Virus record (IMG/VR): IMGVR_UViG_3300025133_000055
Coordinates: 23,146 to 87,145 of that record
DNA from: a virus
Strand: one strand, 5' to 3'
DNA length: 64,000 bases
Positions within the stretch are counted from its first letter, which is position 1, and each line of letters begins with the position of its first letter. Positions 1 through 7,824 of the stretch are shown here, piece by piece. Position numbers and translations under genes: made by a program. The notes under the pieces are model-generated. The model did no database searches and was not told where the DNA came from. It saw only the letters and a list, made by a program, of their open reading frames with translations.

Positions 1-183
1 AAGCCATATTGGATTATTGAGGTTGTTGATGATACAAATGCTTTAACAAAAATTCGTTGCTGGGGAGTCAAAGACCACGATAGAATTCATGTTAATAAGC
101 CATATATGGCAAAGTTAGAGTATAATGAGAAGTGGGGATTTTCAACTCGAAGTCTCCGAAGAAATTTTAGAATCTTGGCATAG
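1..183 (+). CDS. 3' end of an unrecognised protein (60 residues)
   Basis: The frame is open from the first base to a TAG at 181-183, so this is the C-terminus of a gene that begins upstream of the window. The residues (KIRCWGV, NKPYMAKLEY, WGFSTRSL) are rich in aromatic and basic amino acids and alternate like beta strands. I do not recognise the family. The stop overlaps the ribosome-binding site of the next gene, so the two are probably co-transcribed. Confidence 0.6.
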   Translation, partial: KPYWIIEVVDDTNALTKIRCWGVKDHDRIHVNKPYMAKLEYNEKWGFSTRSLRRNFRILA

Positions 184-191
184 GAGAGCAA

Positions 192-1193
192 GTGTCTTTA
201 TTTGTTGATGTAATCGTTGGCGTCCAATACGGTGACGAGGGGAAAGGAAAGGTTACTCACCACCTTTTAAAAGATGGGGATTATACACACTGTGTCCGTT
301 ACAACGGTGGATGCAATGCTGGTCATACTATTTACCATAATGGTGAAAAGTTTGTGACGCACCACATTCCAGCCGGCGTGTTCTTTGGTGTGAAAAGCAT
401 CATCGGGCCCGGTTGTGTTGTTGATGTTCACAAGTTCTTTGCAGAGATTAAAATGCTCAAAGAAGCTGGTATAGATGTAACTAACAAAATATACATTGCG
501 AGAAACGCCCACATGATAAAAGATGAACACTGTGAGGCCGACCGCAAAGAGACAAAGCTCGGCACAACAAGGACTGGCAATGGCCCCTGTTATGGGGATA
601 AGTACGGCAGAAATGGGATGAGGGCAGAGAACTTATCAGTGCTTGAAGACTATCTTATAGATATGTATGAGGAGTTTTATTTTCATAATCCTGATGCCAT
701 TGTTCTTTGTGAGGGCGCCCAAGGATTTGGGCTTGACATCGATTGGGGAGACTACCCCTACGTTACGAGCAGTCATTGCACGAGCGCCGGCGCACTGTTG
801 AATGGGTTCCCTCCGCAGTCCGTAAGGAGGGTCTATGGTGTAGCGAAAGCATACGAAACCTATGTTGGTTCAAAAACCTTCCAGCCCAAAAATCCCATAT
901 TTGAAACTTTACAAGAAGCGGGACAAGAATATGGAGCCACGACGGGAAGGAAAAGGCAGTGTGACTGGATGAGCTTGCACGATTTGGAAAAGGCAACACA
1001 GCTAAATGGAGTTACTGATTTGATTATCAACAAGATGGATGTGCTCCAAGAGGTCGGCTCTTGGAAAGTTTATGTTGATAGAGGAAAGTATAGTTTGTTT
1101 TCTTTTCAAGATAAAGAGGAGTTTTGTGATTTTATTAAAGTTTATTTTAAAGATGTAAATGTCACTTTTTCTGACAATCCGCATACCATTTGA
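192..1193 (+). CDS. purA: Adenylosuccinate synthetase family protein, short phage form (PurA/PurZ-like)
   Basis: The family ligates aspartate to IMP using GTP (PurA), or to dGMP in phage PurZ enzymes that make 2-aminoadenine DNA. Visible motifs are GDEGKGK at residues 14-20, NAGHT at 42-46 with the conserved His, LGTTRTGNGP, EGAQG, YPYVTSS and the aspartate-binding TTGRKRQ. At 333 residues it is about 100 shorter than bacterial PurA (about 430) and close to phage PurZ. However, Asp15 of GDEGKG is kept, whereas the PurZ enzymes I know of carry Ser there. Substrate is therefore open between IMP and dGMP. Start is GTG with AGGAGAG 5-10 nt upstream. A guaB/guaC-like gene lies 4 kb downstream. Confidence 0.88.
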   Translation: MSLFVDVIVGVQYGDEGKGKVTHHLLKDGDYTHCVRYNGGCNAGHTIYHNGEKFVTHHIPAGVFFGVKSIIGPGCVVDVHKFFAEIKMLKEAGIDVTNKIYIARNAHMIKDEHCEADRKETKLGTTRTGNGPCYGDKYGRNGMRAENLSVLEDYLIDMYEEFYFHNPDAIVLCEGAQGFGLDIDWGDYPYVTSSHCTSAGALLNGFPPQSVRRVYGVAKAYETYVGSKTFQPKNPIFETLQEAGQEYGATTGRKRQCDWMSLHDLEKATQLNGVTDLIINKMDVLQEVGSWKVYVDRGKYSLFSFQDKEEFCDFIKVYFKDVNVTFSDNPHTI

Positions 1194-1218
1194 GAAAAAC
1201 AGACATAGTTACCCGTAG

Positions 1219-1383
1219 ATGGGTAAAGAGTGTACCAATTGCGAGGAACTGAAGAGAGAGATAAAAGATCTCCGAAGAAGGCTGGAAGAAGCTCAAAAGA
1301 ATTTGCAACAAGCAAAAATTCAAAGAGATGCTATAAAGTCTGTTCTAAATATTTATCGCGATTGGGGAAGGTTACCAGAATAG
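1219..1383 (+). CDS. Small coiled-coil protein (54 aa)
   Basis: ATG to TAG. The product starts MGKECTNCEEL and then runs as an almost uninterrupted charged helix (KREIKDLRRRLEEAQKNL). A CxxC pair at residues 5-8 could bind metal. It ends 11 nt before the Smr-domain gene. A longer frame covering both genes (from 1230) is a shadow, because its first 55 codons overlap this one in another phase and look non-protein-like. Function unknown. Confidence 0.6.
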   Translation: MGKECTNCEELKREIKDLRRRLEEAQKNLQQAKIQRDAIKSVLNIYRDWGRLPE

Positions 1384-1394
1384 GGAACTTTAAT

Positions 1395-1613
1395 ATGGAA
1401 TGTTTGGACCTACACGGAATACATTATGATGAGGCTGAGTTTATTATAGAGAAGTTTATATCAGATAATTTTGATAGGCTTCCAATAAAAATAATAAGCG
1501 GACATTCCAGAGCCTTTTCTGATCTCATCAAAGAGGTTGTCGATTGTCACGATCTTGAGTGTCACAAAGAAATGTGGTTCAACGACGGCTGCTGGGTAAT
1601 CACAGATTTTTAA
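1395..1613 (+). CDS. Smr-domain protein (72 aa)
   Basis: The product is essentially a lone Smr domain: LDLHG at residues 4-8, a helix (DEAEFIIEKFI), the central strand with IISGHSR, and a final strand CWVITDF. The family (C-terminal domain of MutS2) includes DNA or RNA nicking nucleases. The LDxHG and GxG/GHS motifs form the active surface. Start was set at the ATG just before the domain because the upstream in-frame codons overlap the coiled-coil gene. A consensus promoter for the next gene begins 10 nt after the stop. Confidence 0.75.
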   Translation: MECLDLHGIHYDEAEFIIEKFISDNFDRLPIKIISGHSRAFSDLIKEVVDCHDLECHKEMWFNDGCWVITDF

Positions 1614-1622
1614 AAATAATGC

Positions 1623-1651
1623 TTGACAACAAGCGATAAAAATGTTATATT
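1623..1651 (+). promoter_or_regulatory. Sigma70-type promoter of the R-M pair
   Basis: TTGACA at 1623-1628, a 17-bp spacer and TATATT at 1646-1651. It lies just upstream of the endonuclease/methyltransferase pair and excludes the ATG at 1642 as the real start, because that codon is inside the promoter. Confidence 0.75.
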
Positions 1652-1674
1652 ATATAGAGAAAGGGGAGTTTGCT

Positions 1675-2505
1675 TTGCTAAGTGAGAATTGTGTGAAGAA
1701 GAGTGCAGGCGAGAAAGGAAGATCCGAAGGGTATGACTATGAGAGGCAACTTGTGGATGCCTTCAATAATATTATTCCCGGCATTGCAACTGAAGCACAG
1801 CAGTCTGTGTTGTCTAAGTTTGAACGAAGGACGATATCGAAGGCAGATATCAATGTCGCCGGACAACCGGTAAGCATCAAGAATCCGGGAAGATCTAGCT
1901 CTTCTATTCAAATTATGGTAACCGCAGCGGAGAACTTTTTCCTTTCTCTTGGTGTGAGTCCGGAAACGATGAACGCTTTTAATTTGTTTTTTGGCTTGGG
2001 AGACGGCTTCTCTAGCCTTCTGGAGGAGAACTCTATCGATAGACACACCTTGGATTGGGACAGTGAGTCTCGCCGCCAAAGGTTGAAATATGGTAGCCTA
2101 CCGCAGGATTCACAGGATTCTCTTTTATCTTTTCTCAACAAAAACAAGAGAGAAATTGTAGAGGTTGTATTTTCTCATGGGTGGGCAAAAGATTCCGAAT
2201 ATCATGCAAGTAAGATGATTTGGTGCAATTCGTCTGTCTCTGGAAAGAGTAATGTAGACAATCTATGTCTCTTCGATATGGAAGAGGTGATTGATAAAAT
2301 CTGCCAATATGAGTGGAGTGTTCGACCCAGCGAAACGGTGGTTGAACTGGGTCCGCTGACTCTCCAAATGAAGGGGTCGGGAAAGGGCAAGTCATATCAC
2401 TATCCGCAGTTCAACACTTCTCTTAACGATTTGCGAAAATTTGGAATCAATTGTGTTGAGGGGGATTACAAACAAATACTAGAAACCATCGCGGGGTCAA
2501 ATTGA
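1675..2505 (+). CDS. Putative type II restriction endonuclease, PD-(D/E)xK-like
   Basis: 276 residues from a TTG at 1675, preceded by AAGGGGAG with 6-nt spacing. A helix with Glu23 (YDYERQL) is followed by KADINV (Asp58) and VSIKNPG (Ser67-Ile-Lys69). This is the order and spacing of a PD-(D/E)xK nuclease core with Ser in the third-acid position, as found in some restriction enzymes. The stop overlaps the start of a C5-methyltransferase (TTGA), the usual sign of a restriction-modification pair. The family is not recognised by direct similarity. The alternative is a methylation-associated accessory protein without nuclease activity. Confidence 0.6.
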   Translation: MLSENCVKKSAGEKGRSEGYDYERQLVDAFNNIIPGIATEAQQSVLSKFERRTISKADINVAGQPVSIKNPGRSSSSIQIMVTAAENFFLSLGVSPETMNAFNLFFGLGDGFSSLLEENSIDRHTLDWDSESRRQRLKYGSLPQDSQDSLLSFLNKNKREIVEVVFSHGWAKDSEYHASKMIWCNSSVSGKSNVDNLCLFDMEEVIDKICQYEWSVRPSETVVELGPLTLQMKGSGKGKSYHYPQFNTSLNDLRKFGINCVEGDYKQILETIAGSN

Positions 2506-3614
2506 AAGCATTATCTCTATTTGCAAATGTGGGTATCGGAGAGACTTATTTTTCCGAAGTTGGGATAGAGGTGGTAGTTGCCAATGAGTTGGAAAAAGAT
2601 CGAGCAGAGTTTTATCAGGAGCTATATCCAAAGTCCAAGATGATACATGGCTCTATTGTAGATTCGGAAGTTTATGAAAGAGTCATCGAGGAAGCCAAGA
2701 ATCATAATGTTGAATTAATTTTTGCAACCCCACCCTGCCAAGGTATGAGCATCGCCAATGCCAAACGCGCAGAGAGAGATGATCCTCGAAATTCTTTAAT
2801 TAAAAGAGTAGTTGGTGCGGTGCATGAATTGAATCCTAAGTATGTTTTGATTGAAAATGTGGCGGGAATGGCTAGTGAAAAAACTTTCATCTTGGATAAT
2901 TCTGGTAACCAGACAAATATTATGCCCTATATTGAGTCAGAACTTGGCGATAAATATGAAGTGAGGTATAAGGTGCTTAATGCCGCCGACTTCGAGACTC
3001 CACACTACAGGAAGAGACTGATTACTTTATTGTCTAGAAAAGACTGCGAACTGTGGGAGCATCCTGTTCCCAACGAAGACCACATAACAGTTCGAGATGT
3101 CATCGGCGACTATCCTTCTTTAGAGTCTGGACAATCTTCGCCTATCAAGTGGCACTCAATGGAGCATAAGATTCATAATGGCAACCACATCGAATGGATC
3201 TCGAATACCCCCACGGGCAAATCAGCTTTCGATAACGAAGTCCACTATCCAAAGACCATCGATAAAGAGACTGGGCTATTGAGGAGAATCAAAGGCTTCA
3301 AGACAACCTATAAGCGTATCGATTGGGACAGGCCAGCACCTACTGTAACAATGATGAACGGTAGTATTAATAGTCAAAACAATTGCCATCCCGGAACCAA
3401 AAAAGAAGACGGCACATATTCAGATGCAAGAGTCCTGACCATCAAAGAATTGTTAGCTGTCGTTGGCTTGCCTCTTGATTGGGTCGACCATTTGGATCAT
3501 ACACAGAAGAGGGAAAACTTCTTGAGAAAAGTAATTGGAGAATGTTTCCCACCCAAGATGTCTCTAAACATCGTAAAAGTAATTCCAGCAAAAAAATACC
3601 TTGACATAGAATAG
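2502..3614 (+). CDS. DNA cytosine-C5 methyltransferase
   Basis: 370 residues from a TTG that overlaps the upstream stop. SAM-binding motif I is LFANVGIGE (6-14), the catalytic motif IV is TPPCQG with Cys79, motif VI is ENV (118-120), motif VIII is HYRKR near 167, and motif X is GECFPPKMSLNI near the C-terminus. The block TVTMMNGSINSQNNCHPG with KELLAVVGLP marks the target-recognition and motif IX region. The overall look (FANVGIGE, VVVANELEK, PCQGMS) recalls methyltransferases of type IIS systems such as M.Eco31I. It would protect phage DNA against the partner nuclease or against host enzymes. Confidence 0.92.
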   Translation: MKALSLFANVGIGETYFSEVGIEVVVANELEKDRAEFYQELYPKSKMIHGSIVDSEVYERVIEEAKNHNVELIFATPPCQGMSIANAKRAERDDPRNSLIKRVVGAVHELNPKYVLIENVAGMASEKTFILDNSGNQTNIMPYIESELGDKYEVRYKVLNAADFETPHYRKRLITLLSRKDCELWEHPVPNEDHITVRDVIGDYPSLESGQSSPIKWHSMEHKIHNGNHIEWISNTPTGKSAFDNEVHYPKTIDKETGLLRRIKGFKTTYKRIDWDRPAPTVTMMNGSINSQNNCHPGTKKEDGTYSDARVLTIKELLAVVGLPLDWVDHLDHTQKRENFLRKVIGECFPPKMSLNIVKVIPAKKYLDIE

Positions 3615-3629
3615 ATAATGAGTTATAAT
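3601..3629 (+). promoter_or_regulatory. Perfect consensus sigma70-type promoter
   Basis: TTGACA at 3601-3606, a 17-bp spacer and TATAAT at 3624-3629. The -35 box lies inside the last codons of the methyltransferase gene. It should start the transcript for the 3663 gene, dUTPase, adenine methyltransferase and the guaB-like gene. Confidence 0.85.
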
Positions 3630-3662
3630 ATAAGAACAAAACAAACAATAGGAGTCACTACC

Positions 3663-3974
3663 ATGATGAGTGGTTATGAAATTTTTGAAAATGTAGTTGG
3701 AATTCATGCAGAGGAAAATGATGAGGAGGTGAACATAAAAGAGCAGAAGATGCTTGAGTATGTTCGTAGTCTCAAAACTCTAGAAGATGCGATGGAGCCT
3801 TACAAAGAACAAAAGCGAGAACTCAAGAAAGAGTTTAAGGATCAGGGCTGGTTGTCCGGAGATGAAATCTCGATGACGGTAAAGGCCTATCGCATGATGA
3901 GCACAAAAGACTTTGACTTCGATGAATTTACACAAGTTTATGAATCACTTGCCAAAGTGGCGGGGAAGATATAA
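3663..3974 (+). CDS. Small helical protein (103 aa), possibly DUF2312/GapR-like
   Basis: The start is the ATG at 3663 with GGAG 8 nt upstream. An in-frame ATG at 3618 lies inside the promoter. The centre is a charged helix (EDAMEPYKEQKRELKKEFKD), followed by a short conserved-looking tail (TVKAYRMMSTKDFDFDEF). The helix-plus-turn shape recalls DUF2312-type small DNA-binding proteins, but I see no diagnostic motif. The stop codon shares an A with the dUTPase start (TAATG). Confidence 0.55.
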   Translation: MMSGYEIFENVVGIHAEENDEEVNIKEQKMLEYVRSLKTLEDAMEPYKEQKRELKKEFKDQGWLSGDEISMTVKAYRMMSTKDFDFDEFTQVYESLAKVAGKI

Positions 3975-4513
3975 TGATTTTAGAATATTTTAGAACACGA
4001 GGGGATGCCGTCCCCCCAAGCCGAGCTAACCCCTCGGACGCTGGACTGGATGTTCATTTTAATCCAGACGACGGAGAAATAAAAGGAGTTTACCTTGAGC
4101 CAGGAGAGAGCAAGTTGTTCTCAACAGGCTTGAAATTCGGAGTACCTCACGGTTACATGTTGGAGGTCAAGAACCGCAGTGGCAACGCCTCCAAGCGCAG
4201 CCTCCTTGTCGGAGCCTGTGTCATTGACTCCGGTTATGACGGGGAAGTTTTTGTTAATTTACACAATGTTGGTATAGAAACACAATTCATTGAGCGAGGA
4301 ATGAAGATTGCACAGATCGTAATGGTGCCAGTGGTCCACTTCCGAGCCCTTGAGACTTCAAAGGATAATCTATATGATTGGTATCCCATTAGCATGAGCG
4401 ACCGAGGCGATGGTGCACTCGGCTCGACGGACGGAGGTACCGCTGGATCCTCCATTGATCCTTTCGAGGCTCATCCTAGTTCTAGAACTTGGGAAATGGG
4501 AGACGAACTATGA
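3974..4513 (+). CDS. dut: dUTP diphosphatase (dUTPase)
   Basis: Trimeric dUTPase that hydrolyses dUTP to dUMP, keeping uracil out of phage DNA and feeding dTMP synthesis. All five motifs are in order: PSDAGLDVH (1), NRSGNASKR (2), ACVIDSGYDGEV (3), GMKIAQIVMVPV (4) and the glycine-rich RGDGALGSTDGG (5). The 26-residue tail after motif 5 (IDPFEAHPSSRTWEMGDEL region) is longer than usual. Its end overlaps the next start by ATGA. Confidence 0.95.
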   Translation: MILEYFRTRGDAVPPSRANPSDAGLDVHFNPDDGEIKGVYLEPGESKLFSTGLKFGVPHGYMLEVKNRSGNASKRSLLVGACVIDSGYDGEVFVNLHNVGIETQFIERGMKIAQIVMVPVVHFRALETSKDNLYDWYPISMSDRGDGALGSTDGGTAGSSIDPFEAHPSSRTWEMGDEL

Positions 4514-5004
4514 AGGGGGGTGAGTTAAAAACAATGTTTTCCTCCAAAACTCCCGAATGGGGAACACCGCAAGCATTCTTCGACAAACTTAATAAGAAAT
4601 ATAATTTCACTCTCGATCCTTGTGGAAATAAGAGCAATCATAAGTGTGCTAAATATTTCTCAGTGGAAGAAGACGGGCTCAGTCAGGACTGGGGAGGGCA
4701 TAAAGTATTTATGAATCCTCCGTATGGGAGGGTGATTAAGGAGTGGATCCATAAAGCACATGAAGAAAGTCTAAAAAGAAACACTACGGTTGTGTGCTTG
4801 ATACCAGCCCGAACCGATACGAAATACTGGCACGATTATTGTATGAAACATGCTAAAGAGATTCACTTTGTCAAGGGTCGTCTGAAATTCGAGGGCACTT
4901 CAAATAACTCTGCACCCTTTCCATCGGCTGTTGTAGTATTTAGTTCAGGAAGGAAGTATGTTTTCGGCCATTACCCAATGATATATACGATGGAGAGAAA
5001 ATGA
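4510..5004 (+). CDS. Phage DNA N6-adenine methyltransferase
   Basis: 164 residues of the phage DNA_N6-adenine_MT family: SSKTPEWGTPQAFFDKL at the N-terminus, LDPCGN near 36-40, the catalytic NPPYGR at 69-74, and a closing strand FPSAVVVFSSG. The expected reaction is SAM-dependent methylation of adenine in a short palindrome. The start at 4510 (ATGA overlap with dut) is preferred. An ATG at 4534 with AGGGGGGTGAG before it is a credible alternative giving MFSSKTPEW. It forms another ATGA overlap with the next gene. Confidence 0.88.
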   Translation: MKGGELKTMFSSKTPEWGTPQAFFDKLNKKYNFTLDPCGNKSNHKCAKYFSVEEDGLSQDWGGHKVFMNPPYGRVIKEWIHKAHEESLKRNTTVVCLIPARTDTKYWHDYCMKHAKEIHFVKGRLKFEGTSNNSAPFPSAVVVFSSGRKYVFGHYPMIYTMERK

Positions 5005-6041
5005 AGATACGACAGTGTTTATCTTATGACGATGTTCTTCTCGCGCCTCAGTATTCTGGAGTTACAACGAGAAGAGAGGTAAGCATTGGCTCGGGCCTGG
5101 ATTCGGATTTCCACTTTAGTTTGCCCATCATTTCTTCTCCGATGGATACGATTACCGAAGCCGAGATGTGCGTGTCTATGGCAAGTTATGGTGGCTTGGG
5201 AATCATTCATCGATATAATTCAATTGAAGATCAGGTTGCTATTGTAAAGAAAGCCAAAGAGGTTTTAGAAAAACATGGAAGCCCTCCCATCGCAGCCGCC
5301 GTGGGGATAAGCGATGATTACTTAGAGAGAGCATCGGAACTTTATAATCACGGCGTCCGTGTCTTTTGTTTGGATGTGGCCCACGGCCACCATGTTTTAA
5401 TGGAAGGTGCCCTCCATGCCATCAAGTCTCGCTTCACGGATGCTCACATCATGGCAGGGAACGTGGCCACAAAGGGAGCATTCGAGGATCTCGCTTATTG
5501 GGGGGCGAATTCTATTCGAGTTGGAATAGGGGGAGGCTCCATCTGCTCTACCAGACTTCAAACTGGTCATGGAATTCCCACTCTTCAGTCCATCATAGAT
5601 TGTTCCCATGCGGATATTAGGTGGGAAGTGTCAATGATTGCTGATGGTGGTATAAGAACCAGCGGAGATATTGTGAAGGCACTCGCCGCCGGCGCAAACT
5701 TTGTTATGCTCGGATCCTTATTGGCTGGAACTTCGCAGACACCAGGGAATATTATGACTGGTGCCTCCGGGAAGAAATACAAGGCTTATCGAGGAATGGC
5801 CAGCAAGGAAGCCCAGTATGATTGGAGGGGAAGGCATAGTTCGAACGAGGGGATCTCAACAACAGTTCCCTATCGAGGCAGCGTCATTGAGATCTTACAT
5901 GATTTAATCGGAGGAATTAAGAGCGGCCTTTCTTATTCTGGCGCCAAAGATATTTATGAACTTCAAGCGAAGGCCGAGTTTGTTTTACAAACTGGTGCTG
6001 GTCAGGCAGAGAGTGGCACACATATTTTGGGAAGAAAGTAA
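5001..6041 (+). CDS. guaB: IMP dehydrogenase/GMP reductase family protein without CBS domains
   Basis: 346-residue TIM barrel that acts on guanine nucleotides. The catalytic loop is GIGGGSICSTR (Cys182), the phosphate site IADGGIRTSGDI, and MLGSLLAGT follows. There is no CBS insert, and the flap between YRGMASKEA and EGISTTVPYRG is short. Both features and the length match GMP reductase (GMP to IMP). The C-terminus (AKAEFVLQTGAGQAESGTH) matches IMP dehydrogenase (IMP to XMP). I cannot settle the direction. Either reaction would connect with the PurA/PurZ-like enzyme upstream. It is the fourth gene of an overlapping operon from the 3601 promoter. Confidence 0.9.
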   Translation: MKIRQCLSYDDVLLAPQYSGVTTRREVSIGSGLDSDFHFSLPIISSPMDTITEAEMCVSMASYGGLGIIHRYNSIEDQVAIVKKAKEVLEKHGSPPIAAAVGISDDYLERASELYNHGVRVFCLDVAHGHHVLMEGALHAIKSRFTDAHIMAGNVATKGAFEDLAYWGANSIRVGIGGGSICSTRLQTGHGIPTLQSIIDCSHADIRWEVSMIADGGIRTSGDIVKALAAGANFVMLGSLLAGTSQTPGNIMTGASGKKYKAYRGMASKEAQYDWRGRHSSNEGISTTVPYRGSVIEILHDLIGGIKSGLSYSGAKDIYELQAKAEFVLQTGAGQAESGTHILGRK

Positions 6042-6371
6042 ATGTCAGATTACGGGAAGAGAGACAAAAGAATATCTTTTATGGATACAGACAAAAGAAG
6101 TGCAGATTTAATGATACGTTTAAAGCACGACGGACTAACTAAGACAAAGTTCTTTAGAATACTTCTAACGGGCTATTTAGAGAGGGACCATTCTATTGTT
6201 GAATTTATTGAAAGATTTAAAGAGAACACAGGAATACAAAGCAAAGCTAAGGCAAAGATTGTCAAAGATCTTGAAGAAAGGGGCGACCAAAATAAGAGAA
6301 AGTTTGGATTGGAAGATAGTGAAATAGAGAGTATTTTTGATATACTTGAGAAAGAGCATCCTGATTTATAA
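6042..6371 (+). CDS. Ribbon-helix-helix-like small protein (109 aa)
   Basis: The start directly abuts the guaB-like stop. Residues 10-45 (RISFMDTDKRSADLMIRLKHDGLTKTKFFR in pieces) show a short strand followed by two helices, as in Arc/MetJ-type DNA-binding proteins. The rest is a charged helix ending in FDILEKEHPDL. It could be a transcriptional regulator or a phage assembly adaptor. No family was recognised with certainty. Confidence 0.5.
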   Translation: MSDYGKRDKRISFMDTDKRSADLMIRLKHDGLTKTKFFRILLTGYLERDHSIVEFIERFKENTGIQSKAKAKIVKDLEERGDQNKRKFGLEDSEIESIFDILEKEHPDL

Positions 6372-6398
6372 ATTTCGTGGTTTTTTAGAATTCAAGGA

Positions 6399-6408
6399 AC
6401 TATTTATA
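6399..6408 (+). promoter_or_regulatory. Late-promoter-like motif (ACTATTTATA)
   Basis: Lies 45 nt before the ATG at 6454 in an 82-bp intergenic gap. See the finding on the shared motif. Confidence 0.55.
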
Positions 6409-6453
6409 AATGTAAAAACTGCTACTTTTGTGGATTTTTGAGGAGAACATACT

Positions 6454-7332
6454 ATGAGCAAGAAGCAACTGAATGAAGTTCGTCGCTTTATGAAACTGGC
6501 CAATCTTAACGGGAACATTACTTCTAACTTTATTAAGGAAACATATGGCGCAGACTATATGCACGAAGAGGAAGAGATCGAAGATGTAAGTGTGGAGGAC
6601 GAGGGCACTGAAGATGATGTCATGGATCTTGAAGATGTCGGCCTCGAAGATGAGATGGGCCCCCCCGTCGCTGAAATCGAAGGGGGAGGGGACGCCGAAG
6701 AACTCGTTTTAAATATCGTTAACGATATCCAGCAACTTGCATCTCTCGCTGGTGTTGATGTTGATGTCGAGGGCGACGAGGCAGTTGAAGATGATGTGGA
6801 CATGGACATGGATATAGACATGGAAATGGGCCCCGACGATGAAATGGACATCGAGGGCGATATCGAATTAGACACAGAAGAACCTGCGGAAGAAACCCTT
6901 GAAGAAATGATCAATGCCATCTTGGCAGAAGATCCTAAAGGAACTAAGAAAGGTGCCCCCCGAAAAACTGCTCGACGAGCTTACGAAAAGGAAGAGCTTG
7001 AAGAAGAAATAAGTGACGAAGATATCGACGGCTGGTTGAAGGGAGAGAGGGAGATGCCCAGCAAACAACAAAGCGATGACGACGATCTGGCGAAACTCCA
7101 AGCAAGAGCAGCAGAGGAGGATGCGCCAGAAGATAAGGGCCGCACCAAGCCGCACCGACGCGCCAAACGACCCCCACGCAGCGGCACACCCCTAAAGGGA
7201 GTTGCCCCTCAAAACGAATCAGTTCAAATTCTTGACGACGAAAAGCTTATTCAAGAGGTTACAAAGAGAGTTAAAAAACGCCTTGCTAAATATGCAAGGG
7301 CCCAAAAACGCCAACGACGCCAACGACGATAG
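6454..7332 (+). CDS. Acidic/basic bipolar protein, candidate prohead core or internal protein
   Basis: 292 residues. After a leader-like start (MSKKQLNEVRRFMKLANLNG) comes a strongly acidic stretch of about 130 residues with runs such as DVDMDMDIDMEM, then a basic tail ending KRVKKRLAKYARAQKRQRR. Such charge polarity is typical of phage scaffold/core or DNA-condensing internal proteins. The N-terminal phrase RRFMKLANL followed by ETYG resembles leaders of capsid-internal proteins in marine T4-like phages (from memory, unverified). Strong ribosome site: GAGGAGAAC 8-15 nt before ATG. A terminator hairpin follows at 7348. Confidence 0.6.
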   Translation: MSKKQLNEVRRFMKLANLNGNITSNFIKETYGADYMHEEEEIEDVSVEDEGTEDDVMDLEDVGLEDEMGPPVAEIEGGGDAEELVLNIVNDIQQLASLAGVDVDVEGDEAVEDDVDMDMDIDMEMGPDDEMDIEGDIELDTEEPAEETLEEMINAILAEDPKGTKKGAPRKTARRAYEKEELEEEISDEDIDGWLKGEREMPSKQQSDDDDLAKLQARAAEEDAPEDKGRTKPHRRAKRPPRSGTPLKGVAPQNESVQILDDEKLIQEVTKRVKKRLAKYARAQKRQRRQRR

Positions 7333-7347
7333 CATAATTTATAAAGC

Positions 7348-7388
7348 AATACCTCGGCAATGTGGAGTGCATAGACCGAGGTATTTGT
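7348..7388 (+). terminator. Probable transcription terminator
   Basis: AATACCTCGG (7348-7357) pairs perfectly with CCGAGGTATT (7376-7385) around an 18-nt loop, followed by a short T-rich tail. It closes the bipolar-protein transcript. Confidence 0.55.
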
Positions 7389-7404
7389 GCATTTGGAGTA
7401 GTAA

Positions 7405-7788
7405 ATGTTAAATCTTATTATAGGAGCACTCCTGGGAATTCTATTATATAGATTCTTCAGTCGTCTCTATGGACCCTCTGTTCCTACTACACTGCTCAAA
7501 GTATCAGAATTTTATTGTTTGCAGCTTTTAATCTCAGCACATGATGATTTAGTCTTTCTAAAAGAAACGAAGGCAAAGACGATGAAAGACTTGAATTTAA
7601 CAGAAAATCAAATAAAGATAGCAAAAAATATAGAAGAGGCTCGTATCAATAGGTGGAAGCACGACTCCATTCAACAACTCTTATTACGATATCCAGCCTC
7701 GTTTTTAACAACGGTGGAATACCATGATTGGAACTCTGCTATGAGCTACTTGGAAAAAATAATAAAAAGACTTGACAAACCTTCTTGA
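7405..7788 (+). CDS. N-terminally anchored membrane protein (127 aa)
   Basis: Residues 3-20 (NLIIGALLGILLYRFF) form one transmembrane segment. The rest is a soluble helical domain with a coiled-coil-like KTMKDLNLTENQIKIAKNIEEARI. GGAG lies 8 nt before the ATG. Function unknown. A role in host envelope modification or lysis is possible but unsupported. Confidence 0.6.
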   Translation: MLNLIIGALLGILLYRFFSRLYGPSVPTTLLKVSEFYCLQLLISAHDDLVFLKETKAKTMKDLNLTENQIKIAKNIEEARINRWKHDSIQQLLLRYPASFLTTVEYHDWNSAMSYLEKIIKRLDKPS

Positions 7789-7800
7789 AACAGATATACT
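7772..7800 (+). promoter_or_regulatory. Sigma70-type promoter for the ClpP/GroEL operon
   Basis: TTGACA at 7772-7777, 17-bp spacer, TATACT at 7795-7800. A TATAAT immediately follows at 7801 and could serve as an alternative -10. The -35 lies in the 3' end of the membrane-protein gene. Confidence 0.7.
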
Positions 7801-7824
7801 TATAATAGAAGGGGGAATTTGTAA

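Noticed and set aside
763-999. Minus-strand frames opposite the purA-like, REase and amidoligase genes
   Set aside because: They are shadows of strongly coding plus-strand genes and lack ribosome sites and sensible composition.
192-1193. Firm assignment as PurZ with a 2-aminoadenine genome
   Set aside because: The Asp of GDEGKG is kept and no companion DpoZ, DatZ or MazZ gene is in the window, so only the family is called.
1642-1674. ATG at 1642 as start of the endonuclease gene
   Set aside because: It lies between the -35 and -10 boxes of a good promoter. The TTG at 1675 has a strong ribosome site.
3618-3662. ATG at 3618 as start of the 103-residue protein
   Set aside because: It lies inside the spacer of a perfect promoter. 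The ATG at 3663 has GGAG at proper distance.
6555-6920. Long minus-strand frame of Ser/Met-rich protein opposite the acidic gene
   Set aside because: It is the mirror of the GAT/GAA/ATG-rich codons of the acidic bipolar protein, with no ribosome site and an implausible composition.
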